Shown: positions 1-7,900, counted from the stretch's first letter. The stretch: 64,000 nt of DNA from Robinsoniella peoriensis (GCF_042680125.1 NZ_JBHTNY010000009.1), one strand, 5' to 3'. Notes: generated by a model not told the origin, from the sequence alone. Translations and numbers: made by a program.

Positions 1-332
1 TGGTAAAACCACGCCGCCCTTTGCACGTCTGATGCGGGGCTGTCACGGGCAAGGGCGTTTTTCACAAGCTCAAAATCCGCGCGGGAATTAAGGCAGTAGG
101 CAAGTGCCGCCATCAGCTCCTGCGGCTTCTCCCGCACACAGCGGTAGAGGTTCACCAGCAGGCCGTTGAAATCGTTGTAGACCTCAAAATCGTTGCCGGG
201 CAGCTTGTGAAACAGCACCCAGCCACCTCCGCCGAACACCTCAATGTACCGCTCATAATAGAGGGGAAACAGGGTGACGATCAGCTCCCGCAGGGATTTC
301 TTCCCGCCGATCCAGGACATGAAGCTGTTCAG
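1..332 (-). CDS. DNA adenine methylase (D12 class), C-terminus outside window
   Basis: Reading leftward from about 332 the frame gives a Dam/D12-class N6-adenine methyltransferase N-terminus: a SWIGGKKSLR segment (SAM-binding region), then YIEVFGGGGWVLFHK and VYNDFNGLLVNLYR, which match the conserved FxGGG and NDxN blocks of this family. Only about 110 residues are in the window; the catalytic DPPY motif would lie beyond base 1. The start is uncertain: a CTG at 332 lies 8 nt from a GGAGGGAGGT at 341-350 and overlaps the TGA of the upstream gene, while the first in-frame ATG (320) is farther away. Such methylases are common on phages and integrative elements, where they protect element DNA or alter host regulation. 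Family call confident; element role inferred. Confidence 0.85.
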   Translation of the reverse strand, partial: MNSFMSWIGGKKSLRELIVTLFPLYYERYIEVFGGGGWVLFHKLPGNDFEVYNDFNGLLVNLYRCVREKPQELMAALAYCLNSRADFELVKNALARDSPASDVQRAAWFY

Positions 333-661
333 AAGTCATCACCTCCCTCCAGCGGCAGGCGCAGTTGGGTATCGTCAAAGGCCGCAAGGGAGCGGCGCAG
401 GCCGGTAATGGCGGCGCTGATTCCGCTGATGCGGTTTCTCATATGCCGGATGGTCATGCGCACCTCGGCTTCGGTTTTCGCATAAAAGTACCCGTTCTGG
501 TCGCTGGCAATGGGAACTCCCTCCCGGCGCAGGGCATTGACCTGATCCCGCAGCTCCTTGCCTGAAACGCCGAAGCTGCGTTCCAGCTCTTTGCTTATGA
601 CGGCGTTTTCTGCGCCGTGGTGATACCGGCGCAGATGCTCTGCAAGCTGTTCTTTCTGCAT
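329..661 (-). CDS. Small helical/HTH-like mobile-element protein
   Basis: The likely start is the ATG at 661, preceded by AAAGGAGGACCC, giving 110 residues; a longer frame to 712 has no better ribosome site. The N-terminal half (LAEHLRRYHHGAENAV then SKELERSFGVSGKELRDQVNALRREG) looks like a winged-helix/HTH_11-type fold followed by a 'Y' beta element (GYFYAKT), and the C-terminal half is a charged helix. It ends overlapping the methylase start by a few bases, so the two are probably translationally coupled. Comparable small proteins sit beside Dam-type methylases in clostridial prophages and ICEs. A DNA-binding role is inference; no specific function is known to me. Confidence 0.7.
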   Translation of the reverse strand: MQKEQLAEHLRRYHHGAENAVISKELERSFGVSGKELRDQVNALRREGVPIASDQNGYFYAKTEAEVRMTIRHMRNRISGISAAITGLRRSLAAFDDTQLRLPLEGGDDF

Positions 662-710
662 GGGTCCTCCTTTCCGGCCGTTTCCCCGGAAAGAAAGGCA
701 AAAAGGGCGC

Positions 711-750
711 AAAAAAACAGGGCCGCCTCCTGTTGGGGAAACGGCCCTGT
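711..750 (-). terminator. Rho-independent terminator, minus strand
   Basis: Arms 717-725 (ACAGGGCCG) and 742-750 (CGGCCCTGT) form a 9-bp GC-rich stem. Read on the minus strand it is followed by seven T residues (717 down to 711). It ends transcription of the genes to its right (793-3279). Confidence 0.75.
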
Positions 751-792
751 GTTGATGTTGGGTCTAAAAAAGCACAGGCATCTCTGCTTGCG

Positions 793-1083
793 CTACTGGA
801 TTACGCCAAGCTCTCTTAACACTGCTACGCAGTCCTTGGCGCCCTGAATGTACAGATGCTTCTGAAACGTTACCTCCAAATCCGAATTTTGACTCAGATA
901 ATACTCAATTCTGTCTTTTATACCTTGACTGATTTCAAAGTTGTTCCGGATGCTGTCACTGAGTGACATTAATTCCTGCGCCAGTTTCTCCGACTGAGGG
1001 TCTGATTCACGCAGGGCAGCATACGCAAGCTGAAACCGTTCCGCCAGAGCCATATCCAGCAAGTCCATGAGCTTCTCGTCCAT
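793..1083 (-). CDS. Small alpha-helical hypothetical protein
   Basis: A 96-residue, highly charged, mostly helical protein starting MDEKLMDLLDMALAERFQ and ending CVAVLRELGVIQ. The start ATG is preceded by GAGGCGAAGAAG, an acceptable ribosome site. It resembles the short uncharacterised proteins (DUF6809-like, from memory and unconfirmed) carried on Firmicutes integrative elements. It lies downstream of the ArdA-like gene on the same strand, with a terminator directly after it, so it is probably the last gene of the unit. No catalytic motif or membrane segment is visible. Confidence 0.6.
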   Translation of the reverse strand: MDEKLMDLLDMALAERFQLAYAALRESDPQSEKLAQELMSLSDSIRNNFEISQGIKDRIEYYLSQNSDLEVTFQKHLYIQGAKDCVAVLRELGVIQ

Positions 1084-1160
1084 CTTCTTCGCCTCCCTTC
1101 AGCGCAACACAATGCCACAGCTTCATGAGAATAGCTATACCAAAACCCAACAAAGATTTG

Positions 1161-2399
1161 CTATTTCATTTCCATGCCGAAACTCTGGTTGGGATGGTTC
1201 AGGCATTGCTCTACCGTTTGCCCGGTCAGTGACCATAGGACGCCGTATTCGGTAAGAGTGACACCTTTTTCCTCCATCAGCTTTTCGCCGTATCTATGGA
1301 GATTCGCACAGGAAAACAACTCGCTTTCACATTCAATGCAGTATTTAGTCAGCATAAATTTGGCGTAATCCGCAGGGGTAGTCGCCTCACGGATGACTGA
1401 AAAATTCTTTATCTGCTGTGAAAGCTCCAGTGCATCCTCCAAGGAAAATTCCCCCGGCACGGCTTCCAGCATCGCCTTGTAGGTTGGAATACTGCGCTTA
1501 TCTGCCATGCGCCGGAGCTGTTCCGCCAGCTCATTGACCAGACCATAGCAGTCGCCCTCCGAGGCATACAGGGCGTCATTTATTTTTTCGGTGAGGCTTG
1601 GCGCCATGCAGTCCTCCGCCGAAAATGCACATTCCTCCGGGGAAGCCGCTCCGACAGCATCGACCGCCTGCAAAAGCGTCGCATCCCCGGCAGGGAGCTT
1701 CAGGTAGACAGACGGTTCACTGTCCTGTGCAAGGCCGTTAAAATATCCCTTGGTTACACGGAGAAGCACGGTGTAATCCGGCTTTTCAAGGGAAACCGCA
1801 TCGCCGCTGTGGTAGTCCGCTGCAATCTCACCGTTCTGCACCACATAGCCATGAGGCGTGAATACGCCACCCTCGCCCTCACGCATCTCTCTGCCAATTT
1901 TACCAAAGTCCAAATATGCGTAGACTTCATCCGATACATTTTCCAGCGCCGGTACAAAGTCATTATCCGCGTAAAATTTGCCGAGGGAAGCATCGTCATG
2001 AGCTTCGTAGGCAACTTGGCAATGCGCCATGCTGTGTGTCATATTGATGAGCCGATCCACCGGAATGGGAGCGTACTGAGTCTGAACGGCATCCATCATC
2101 ACCATGCCCTCAAAGCAGTCCAGTTCCCATGCACTCAAGGAAGACAGCCGCTGGGCGAGGTGGTTCAGCTCATGAAGATTGATATCGGGCTGGATAAATT
2201 GCGGCAGATAGTCCAGCTGGCAGCTTAAAACCTCCGCAGAATAAACGGTGTCCCCGGCGGTTCCCGCTCTTTCCAACGCATCCGCCAGCTCATAGGGTGT
2301 GGCGGGGAGTGCGATTTCTGCCGACGGATTTATACCGGAAGGGTTCCACCGGCTGAGTTCTACTGAAAAAATTTTTTCTTCTCTGGCGTTAACGCTCAT
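1161..2399 (-). CDS. ArdA-like antirestriction-domain protein
   Basis: The start is set at the ATG at 2399, with GGAGG about 7 nt upstream; this drops the 12 extra residues of the longest frame and leaves 412 residues. Residues around 55-105 contain NLHELNHLAQRLSSLSAWEL followed by DCFEG, which resembles the 'ELNELAERL..L...ELEAFEA' core of ArdA antirestriction proteins. The rest is acidic (many D/E), in keeping with DNA-mimic proteins. ArdA proteins inhibit type I restriction and are typical ICE cargo. The ArdA match is by eye on one domain only; the C-terminal 200 residues are not recognised. The neighbouring genes on the same strand suggest one mobile-element accessory operon. Confidence 0.55.
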   Translation of the reverse strand: MSVNAREEKIFSVELSRWNPSGINPSAEIALPATPYELADALERAGTAGDTVYSAEVLSCQLDYLPQFIQPDINLHELNHLAQRLSSLSAWELDCFEGMVMMDAVQTQYAPIPVDRLINMTHSMAHCQVAYEAHDDASLGKFYADNDFVPALENVSDEVYAYLDFGKIGREMREGEGGVFTPHGYVVQNGEIAADYHSGDAVSLEKPDYTVLLRVTKGYFNGLAQDSEPSVYLKLPAGDATLLQAVDAVGAASPEECAFSAEDCMAPSLTEKINDALYASEGDCYGLVNELAEQLRRMADKRSIPTYKAMLEAVPGEFSLEDALELSQQIKNFSVIREATTPADYAKFMLTKYCIECESELFSCANLHRYGEKLMEEKGVTLTEYGVLWSLTGQTVEQCLNHPNQSFGMEMK

Positions 2400-2444
2400 A
2401 TTGATACCTCCGTTTGATTGATCACTGCAATGCACATCCGTCGG

Positions 2445-3059
2445 TTACACGAAAACCGCTCCGTCGCACCACTTTTTCATGGCGTTGTACAGCAACAGTA
2501 CCTTGGTTTGATCCGATACCTCCTGCCATGTGGCCGGTTTGAACTGCCGAAGCCCGTATTGGCGTTCCCCTTCAAAATATGCAAGAATGCCGATGTGGCA
2601 GGGGATCTCCTCGGCGATTCTGGCGGTAAGGGCTGTCGGCACGCAGTAGTAATTTTCGTTTCCATGAAAGTTATGGCCGTTTCTGCTTTTGAAATCCTGA
2701 TAGGTGATTTTGACTTCAAAACAGGTGACCATCATGCCGATATGCCAGTTATGGCACCGCAGGACGCAGCCATGGCATTTCTGTGCATTTTGCTCTGTGC
2801 TGCCGTCCCGAAAGCATTTTCCGGGTTCATGCCTATACCCCGTCAGGCACGGTTCCTTTTCGGAAAACCGCTCCGCATCCAAAAGCCTGCAGAGATATTC
2901 CTCATTCTCGTAATAGTCCTCAAACCGAATACTGTCTACGATCCCTGACGGCGTCCATACCTCATCCGCCCACCGGACGGTTCGCTTTTCGGTATGCAGC
3001 TTTGGGCGATAGTGATGAGTCAGTGCCTTAATCCGTTTTGTTAATTCGGTTTCCATCAT
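2445..3059 (-). CDS. PD-(D/E)XK-like putative nuclease (MmcB-like?)
   Basis: A 204-residue protein. Spacing between the VDSIRF aspartate (about residue 42) and the CFEVKITYQDF segment (E-x-K, about residue 115) fits a PD-(D/E)XK nuclease-like core, as in MmcB-type and other restriction-endonuclease-fold proteins; between them is a cysteine cluster (C72, C83, C95, C98, C102) that could bind a metal or an Fe-S cluster. Two adjacent ATGs (3059 and 3056) follow a GAGGTGA ribosome site. The start overlaps the end of the upstream Cys-rich gene by about 30 bases, which indicates coupling. The activity is inferred from motif spacing only. Confidence 0.5.
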   Translation of the reverse strand: MMETELTKRIKALTHHYRPKLHTEKRTVRWADEVWTPSGIVDSIRFEDYYENEEYLCRLLDAERFSEKEPCLTGYRHEPGKCFRDGSTEQNAQKCHGCVLRCHNWHIGMMVTCFEVKITYQDFKSRNGHNFHGNENYYCVPTALTARIAEEIPCHIGILAYFEGERQYGLRQFKPATWQEVSDQTKVLLLYNAMKKWCDGAVFV

Positions 3060-3279
3060 TCACCTCGTTTTTCCTGCGTTTTGCAATTTTCTGCATATCG
3101 CTTCTGAGACAATCGCCCTCCGAGCTATAGCAGATAAATCCATGGGATGGGTACGGGCAGCTGCCGCAGCTTTGGAATGGGCCGCGTGGCCGTTCAGCCG
3201 ATGGTATTTTGCCTACGGTGACGAGATTGTTTGAATCGTAGCAGGCGGTTTGTTTATTTCTTTTATAGCGTACCAACAT
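3028..3279 (-). CDS. Small cysteine-rich mobile-element protein
   Basis: The start chosen is the ATG at 3279 (MLVRYKRNK...), which has GGAAAGGAG about 6 nt upstream; the longer frame to 3339 runs back through a terminator hairpin and is rejected. The 83-residue product is basic with a CGSCPYPSHGFICYSSEGDC cysteine cluster that may bind zinc. It is the first gene of the leftward element operon and overlaps the nuclease-like gene by about 30 bases. Function unknown. Confidence 0.6.
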   Translation of the reverse strand: MLVRYKRNKQTACYDSNNLVTVGKIPSAERPRGPFQSCGSCPYPSHGFICYSSEGDCLRSDMQKIAKRRKNEVNDGNRINKTD

Positions 3280-3300
3280 GGCTACTCCTTTCCAGAAAAC

Positions 3301-3351
3301 AAAAAAAGCCGGAAAATAAAGTGCGTTTCCGCACTCCAATTCTCCGGCTTT
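3301..3351 (-). terminator. Minus-strand terminator hairpin upstream of element operon
   Basis: Arms 3305-3313 (AAAGCCGGA) and 3343-3351 (TCCGGCTTT) enclose a second stem GTGCG (3321-3325) / CGCAC (3330-3334). On the minus strand a run of seven T follows (3307-3301). It would stop read-through from the tRNA side into the element operon. Confidence 0.65.
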
Positions 3352-3390
3352 CCGATGCTTTCATTTTTAATGTGATTTTGGTGTATATAT

Positions 3391-3525
3391 AAAAAGGGCG
3401 CTAACTTTATCGGCTTTCAATCAGCCTTAAAAATCAGCGCCCTTTTTGGTTTCAGCTCATTCCTTTGATTGTATTTTGAGTGGCGCCCTTTTTCATTTTC
3501 TCTGTGCGAAAAAGGGCGCCACTCA
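3391..3525. repeat. Two long inverted repeats sharing an AAAAAGGGCGC arm
   Basis: First palindrome: AAAAAGGGCGCT (3391-3402) with AGCGCCCTTTTT (3436-3447). Second: an 18-bp perfect inverted repeat, 3477-3494 with 3508-3525, whose arms contain GGCGCC and the same A5-GGGCGC word. The arm word therefore occurs four times, two in each orientation, in 135 bp. The stretch lies between the element operon and the tRNA-Ser gene. The hairpins could act as bidirectional terminators (tRNA on one side, element on the other) or as element-end recombinase or transfer sites. No protein-coding gene is supported in 3352-3681. Confidence 0.75.
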
Positions 3526-3681
3526 TGAATGTTCTTACTTGTAGGTTTGAGTCCTGTCTGAGTGAAGCTTTTACCCTAATAAATCTACGAGAAAAGGGCT
3601 TCCACTTTTCATCGTGGAAGCCCTCGAAAGGCTTGGATTTACTGGCTTTGTAAGCAATAAATCTTTTTTGCCTTTTGTTTT

Positions 3682-3770
3682 TGGCGGAGCGGGTGGGATT
3701 CGAACCCACGTGCCCTTGCGGACAACTTGATTTCGAGTCAAGCTCGTTATGACCACTTCGATACCGCTCC
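3682..3770 (-). tRNA. tRNA-Ser (CGA anticodon)
   Basis: Read on the minus strand: acceptor GGAGCGG (3770-3764) pairs with CCGCTCC (3692-3686), discriminator G, then an encoded CCA (3684-3682). The anticodon arm CTTGA / TCAAG holds the loop CTCGAAA, so the anticodon is CGA (codon UCG). There is a class II long variable arm (GTTGTCC..GGGCAC region) and the T loop GGTTCGAATCC. About 89 nt in all, as expected for a serine tRNA. The 3' end points toward the mobile-element genes, the usual arrangement for a tRNA used as an integration site. Confidence 0.93.
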
Positions 3771-3910
3771 AAATATTAAATTTATATAAAACCCTCGGAT
3801 AGAACTCGGATAGAACGAGCAAAAAATTGCCCCTTATTCGATTTCCGATGGGTGGGAAAGCCCAGTAAAATCAAGGTTTCCGACTATACTGATACTGTTT
3901 AAGCCACTAC

Positions 3911-3951
3911 ATTTCGAGTCAAGCTCGTTATGGCCACTTCGATACGTCCCC
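3911..3951 (-). pseudogene. 5' fragment of a second tRNA-Ser gene (possible att remnant)
   Basis: On the minus strand the sequence starts with an acceptor-like GGGGACG and then repeats, with one mismatch over about 35 nt, the D arm, anticodon 5' strand and anticodon loop of the complete tRNA-Ser (GTATCGAAGTGG...GACTCGAAAT). Immediately after the anticodon loop the similarity stops: the 3' anticodon strand, variable arm and T arm are absent. It cannot fold as a tRNA. A break at the anticodon loop is typical of integrase crossover points, so this is probably a split attachment site or a decayed duplicate. Confidence 0.75.
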
Positions 3952-4008
3952 ATGCACTTAAATAGTATATCACATTTTTTGAAAAATGCAAAAACTTTAT
4001 TCAAGTTA

Positions 4009-4037
4009 TTGTGATAAAAGTAAAAATAATATATAAT
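4009..4037 (+). promoter_or_regulatory. Promoter for pfk
   Basis: TTGTGA (4009-4014), 17-bp spacer, TATAAT (4032-4037). It lies about 100 bp upstream of the phosphofructokinase start, leaving a leader of about 90 nt. Confidence 0.6.
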
Positions 4038-4135
4038 GAACAAAGAGGCGTGTTTATCTGCCTGTTTGAAGAGGAAAATAACTTAACAAAGTGGTTCGTA
4101 ACACTTTGATTATAACAGGAAAGGTGTAGTGTCAT

Positions 4136-5209
4136 ATGATTAGAATTGGAATGTTAACAAGCGGTGGCGACTGTCAGGCTTTAAATGCAACAATGCGCGG
4201 TGTCGTAAAGGGGCTGAGTACCAATGCGGACGAGCTGGAAGTATATGGGTTCGCAAATGGATATAAAGGGCTTATTTATGGGGACTACAGAATGCTGACC
4301 AGCAAGGATTTTTCCGGGATTCTGACGAAAGGCGGGACTATATTAGGAACATCCAGACAGCCATTCAAGCTTATGCGCGTCCCGGATGAAAATGGACTGG
4401 ACAAGGTAGAGGCGATGAAACAGACCTACTATAAACTTCGTCTGGACTGCCTGGTGATTCTGGGAGGAAATGGTACACAAAAGACAGCAAATCTTCTCCG
4501 TGAAGAAGGTTTGAATATCATACATCTCCCCAAGACGATTGATAATGATATCTGGGGAACAGACATGACTTTTGGCTTTCAAAGTGCTACAAATATTGCA
4601 ACAGATGCCATTGACTGCATTCATACCACTGCGGCATCGCACAACCGTGTATTTATCGTAGAAGTTATGGGGCATAAGGTTGGATGGCTCACGCTGCATG
4701 CGGGTATTGCCGGCGGAGCAGATATTATTTTGCTGCCTGAGATCCCATACGATATTTCTAAGGTGATCGAAGCTATAGACAAACGTTCCAGAGATGGAAA
4801 GGGATTTACAATTCTGGCAGTTGCAGAAGGTGCTATTTCAAAAGAAGATGCCAAACTGTCCAAGAAAGAATTAAAAGAAAAATTAAAGAACAAGAGGCAT
4901 CCGTCTGTATCATATGAAATTGCAGAGAAGATCCAGGCTGAAACAGGTATGGAGATTCGAATCACAGTTCCGGGACATACTCAGAGAGGCGGAAGTCCAT
5001 GTCCTTATGACAGGGTTCTTTCTACCAGACTGGGCGCAGAAGCAGCACAGTGTATTCTGGATAAGGAATATGGCTGTATGGTTGGAATCGTAAATGGAAA
5101 AGCGAAGAAGATTCCACTGGAAGATGTAGCAGGTAAGTTAAAAATGGTATCGCCGGATGACCAGCTGATTAAGGAAGCAAAATTAATCGGCATTAGTTTT
5201 GGAGATTAA
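4136..5209 (+). CDS. pfkA: 6-phosphofructokinase (group III type)
   Basis: 357 residues, cytosolic, phosphorylating fructose 6-phosphate in glycolysis. Signatures: N-terminal GMLTSGGDCQALNA (nucleotide/PPi binding), the TKGGTILGTSR loop, LGGNGTQKTA, the catalytic PKTIDNDIWGTD, EVMGHKVGWL and the PGHTQRGGSP substrate segment. The two donor-specificity positions read Gly (in GGNGT, where PPi enzymes have Asp) and Lys (in PKTIDND, where strict ATP enzymes have Gly). That combination is known from 'mixed-substrate' group III enzymes, so the donor (ATP or PPi) cannot be assigned from sequence. Unusually, the metal-binding Asp of GGDG is Asn here. It is followed 18 bp later by dnaX and probably shares transcription with it. 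Confidence 0.93.
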   Translation: MIRIGMLTSGGDCQALNATMRGVVKGLSTNADELEVYGFANGYKGLIYGDYRMLTSKDFSGILTKGGTILGTSRQPFKLMRVPDENGLDKVEAMKQTYYKLRLDCLVILGGNGTQKTANLLREEGLNIIHLPKTIDNDIWGTDMTFGFQSATNIATDAIDCIHTTAASHNRVFIVEVMGHKVGWLTLHAGIAGGADIILLPEIPYDISKVIEAIDKRSRDGKGFTILAVAEGAISKEDAKLSKKELKEKLKNKRHPSVSYEIAEKIQAETGMEIRITVPGHTQRGGSPCPYDRVLSTRLGAEAAQCILDKEYGCMVGIVNGKAKKIPLEDVAGKLKMVSPDDQLIKEAKLIGISFGD

Positions 5210-5227
5210 TAGATTGGAGAGTAAAGC

Positions 5228-6922
5228 ATGAGTTATACTGCTTTATACCGTAAATTCCGTCCGGATACTTTTGCGGATGTAAAAGGTCAGGACCATATAG
5301 TTACAACGCTGAAAAATCAAATTAAGGCAGATAGAATCGGGCATGCTTACCTGTTTTGCGGAACCCGTGGAACAGGTAAGACAACCATTGCCAAGATTCT
5401 GGCAAAGGCAGTAAATTGTGAACATCCGATTGATGGCAATCCCTGCAACGAATGTGAAACCTGTAAGGCAATTTCAACAGGAAGTTCCATGAATGTAATC
5501 GAAATCGATGCGGCTTCGAATAATGGTGTGGACAATATTCGTGAAATTCGTGATGAGGTAGCTTATTCACCTACCGAGGGCAGATTCAAGGTATACATTA
5601 TCGACGAGGTTCATATGCTGTCTATAGGTGCGTTTAATGCGCTTCTTAAGACTCTGGAAGAGCCGCCTTCGTATGTAATCTTTATCCTGGCAACTACAGA
5701 GGCACATAAGATTCCGATTACGATTCTGTCCAGGTGTCAGAGGTATGACTTTAAGCGAATTGCCCTGACAACGATTAGTTCCCATCTGAATAAACTTATG
5801 GAAGAAGAACAGGTGGAAGTAGAAACAAAGGCAACAAACTACATTGCAAAAAAAGCAGACGGTTCCATGCGAGATGCCCTGAGTCTCTTGGATCAGTGTA
5901 TCGCTTTTTATCTGGGTGAGAAACTTACCTATGATAATGTGCTGGAAGTGCTTGGTGCTGTGGATACGGATGTGTTCAGCGATCTGCTGCGGATGGTGCT
6001 CAGCCATGATGTGGCTGGGGCTATGGCAAAGCTTGAAGAGCTGGTAATGCAGGGAAGAGAACTGACGCAGTTCGTAGTAGATTTCACATGGTACATGAGA
6101 AACTTGCTTCTTCTGAAAACATCTGATAATATGGAAGATGTTCTGGATGTATCTACAGAAAATATGAAAAAACTTCAGGAAGAGGCCGGGATGGTCAGGG
6201 AAGATACCCTTATGCGGTTTATCCGTATTTTTTCTGAGTTATCCAATCAGATCAAGTATGCGTCATCGAAAAGAATATTATTGGAGATTGCCCTGATTAA
6301 GCTGTGTAAGCCGGAAATGGAAAATGATGAAATTTCACTGGTTGAGCGGATACGCCTTTTGGAAAAGAAGCTGGAAAGCGGAATAGCCGTCCAGTCAGTT
6401 CAGTCTGTACCATCTGGTACTGCAGTGGCGGGAGAAGCTGTTTTGGGCGGAGCTTATCATGCCGGTAATGCAGAAGTACCTCCGGCAGGTACAGGAAATA
6501 TGGGCAACGCACCGGAAGCCGGTTCTGTGACAAGATCCCAAATGCCGGCACAAGGCCGTAATCTGGAAAAAGCAGCACCGCAGGATCTTCAGGAGGTAAA
6601 GAAGATCTGGAAAAGTATCGTTGCTGAGACGGAAGGACGGTTTAAGATTGTCTTATCCATGGCTGAACCCAAATACAATGCCCAGGGAGAAGACGACAGA
6701 CTGTTTGTTTGTTTTCCGGATTTCCAGGGTGAGCGTTATGTGGCAAGCGAGGAACGTAAGGAAGAGCTGGAGAGGATTATTGCCAGCAAGATTGGAAAAA
6801 AAGTAGAAGTGAAGATGATGCTGGAAGTTGACAGCCATCTGAATAAAGGCAATATTGTCAGCATCAGTGTTGAAGATGCAATCAAAGAATTTATACACAC
6901 AGATGTAGTAATTGAAGACTGA
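5228..6922 (+). CDS. dnaX: DNA polymerase III subunit gamma/tau
   Basis: 564 residues. Clamp-loader ATPase: Walker A GTRGTGKT at 45-52, zinc-binding cysteines C64/C73/C76/C79, Walker B IIDEVHM around 124-130, and the SRC arginine-finger motif (ILSRCQRYDF). The region from about 390 to 450 is a Gly/Ala/Pro-rich linker and the last 120 residues form a tau-like domain. No obvious poly-A slippage site for making a short gamma form was seen. The classic dnaX-ybaB-recR order follows, linking replication with RecFOR repair. The start has GGAGAG about 8 nt upstream. Confidence 0.97.
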   Translation: MSYTALYRKFRPDTFADVKGQDHIVTTLKNQIKADRIGHAYLFCGTRGTGKTTIAKILAKAVNCEHPIDGNPCNECETCKAISTGSSMNVIEIDAASNNGVDNIREIRDEVAYSPTEGRFKVYIIDEVHMLSIGAFNALLKTLEEPPSYVIFILATTEAHKIPITILSRCQRYDFKRIALTTISSHLNKLMEEEQVEVETKATNYIAKKADGSMRDALSLLDQCIAFYLGEKLTYDNVLEVLGAVDTDVFSDLLRMVLSHDVAGAMAKLEELVMQGRELTQFVVDFTWYMRNLLLLKTSDNMEDVLDVSTENMKKLQEEAGMVREDTLMRFIRIFSELSNQIKYASSKRILLEIALIKLCKPEMENDEISLVERIRLLEKKLESGIAVQSVQSVPSGTAVAGEAVLGGAYHAGNAEVPPAGTGNMGNAPEAGSVTRSQMPAQGRNLEKAAPQDLQEVKKIWKSIVAETEGRFKIVLSMAEPKYNAQGEDDRLFVCFPDFQGERYVASEERKEELERIIASKIGKKVEVKMMLEVDSHLNKGNIVSISVEDAIKEFIHTDVVIED

Positions 6923-6946
6923 TAAGAAATAGGAGGATTTATTAAA

Positions 6947-7303
6947 ATGGCAAAACGTGGAGGATTTCCGGGAGGCGGAATGCCCGGCAACATGAATAAT
7001 CTGATGAAACAGGCTCAGAAAATGCAGAAACAGATGGAAGAAAACCAGAAAGCATTAGAAGAAAAAGAATATACTGCAAGTGCAGGGGGCGGTGCTGTAG
7101 AAGTTACCGTATCCGGTAAAAAAGAAATAACCAAGGTTTCTTTAAAAGAAGAAGTGGTTGATCCCGATGATATTGAAATGTTAGAAGACCTGATTATGGC
7201 AGCTACAAATGAAGCACTTCGTAAGATGGAAGAAGAAGCAGGTGCTGCAATGGCGAAGCTGACAGGTGGTCTTGGTGGAATGGGTGGAGGATTTCCGTTC
7301 TAA
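6947..7303 (+). CDS. ybaB: YbaB/EbfC family nucleoid-associated protein
   Basis: 118 residues, with a Gly-rich start (GGFPGGGMPGNM), a central helix MKQAQKMQKQMEENQKALEE and the conserved beta segment ASAGGGAVEVTVSGKKEI. Family members bind DNA as dimers and are nearly always encoded between dnaX and recR, as here. The ATG follows AGGAGG; the stop overlaps the recR start by one base (TAATG), so translation is coupled. Confidence 0.95.
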   Translation: MAKRGGFPGGGMPGNMNNLMKQAQKMQKQMEENQKALEEKEYTASAGGGAVEVTVSGKKEITKVSLKEEVVDPDDIEMLEDLIMAATNEALRKMEEEAGAAMAKLTGGLGGMGGGFPF

Positions 7304-7899
7304 TGGATTATTACAGCAGTCAGATCAGTAAATTAATTGAAGAATTGTCAAAGCTGCCGGGTGTGGGGGCCAAATCGGCCCAGCGCTTGGCTTTTCACAT
7401 TATTAACAGGCCCCTGGATGAGGTGAAGCGGCTTTCCGATGCCATTATCGAGGCGAAGGAAAATGTACGTTACTGCAAACAGTGCTATACTTTGACAGAC
7501 AGTGAGCTCTGTCCGATTTGCAGAAATCCAAAAAGGGACCAGACTACCATAATGGTTGTGGAAAACACAAGGGATCTGGCGGCATATGAAAAAACCGGTA
7601 AATTTGAGGGCGTCTATCACGTACTTCACGGTGCAATATCACCTATGCTGGGGATAGGTCCAAATGATATTAAGTTAAAGGAATTAATGCAGCGTTTGCA
7701 GCAGGATATAAAAGAAGTTATAATTGCGACGAATTCAAGTCTGGAAGGTGAGACAACAGCAATGTACATCAGTAAGCTGATTAAACCAACCGGAGTTAAG
7801 GTCAGCAGAATTGCCAGTGGAGTGCCGGTAGGCGGTGACCTGGAATATATCGATGAAGTGACTTTGCTAAGAGCCCTGGAAGGGCGTGTGGAATTATAA
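7303..7899 (+). CDS. recR: Recombination protein RecR
   Basis: 198 residues: the usual length. It has an N-terminal helix-hairpin-helix (LPGVGAKSAQRLAFH), a C4 zinc finger (C58, C61, C70, C73) and a TOPRIM domain starting MVVENTRDLAAYE, ending with the conserved GVPVGGDLEYIDEVTLLRALEGR. It works with RecF/RecO to load RecA at gaps. The stop codon is directly followed by an unrelated glycosyl hydrolase relic, so the 3' junction of this conserved operon has been rearranged. Confidence 0.97.
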   Translation: MDYYSSQISKLIEELSKLPGVGAKSAQRLAFHIINRPLDEVKRLSDAIIEAKENVRYCKQCYTLTDSELCPICRNPKRDQTTIMVVENTRDLAAYEKTGKFEGVYHVLHGAISPMLGIGPNDIKLKELMQRLQQDIKEVIIATNSSLEGETTAMYISKLIKPTGVKVSRIASGVPVGGDLEYIDEVTLLRALEGRVEL

Positions 7900-7900
7900 G

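Noticed and set aside
3452..3772. 106-residue minus-strand frame across the tRNA and palindromes
   Set aside because: It is a translation of the tRNA-Ser and hairpin sequences with no ribosome site, not a protein gene.
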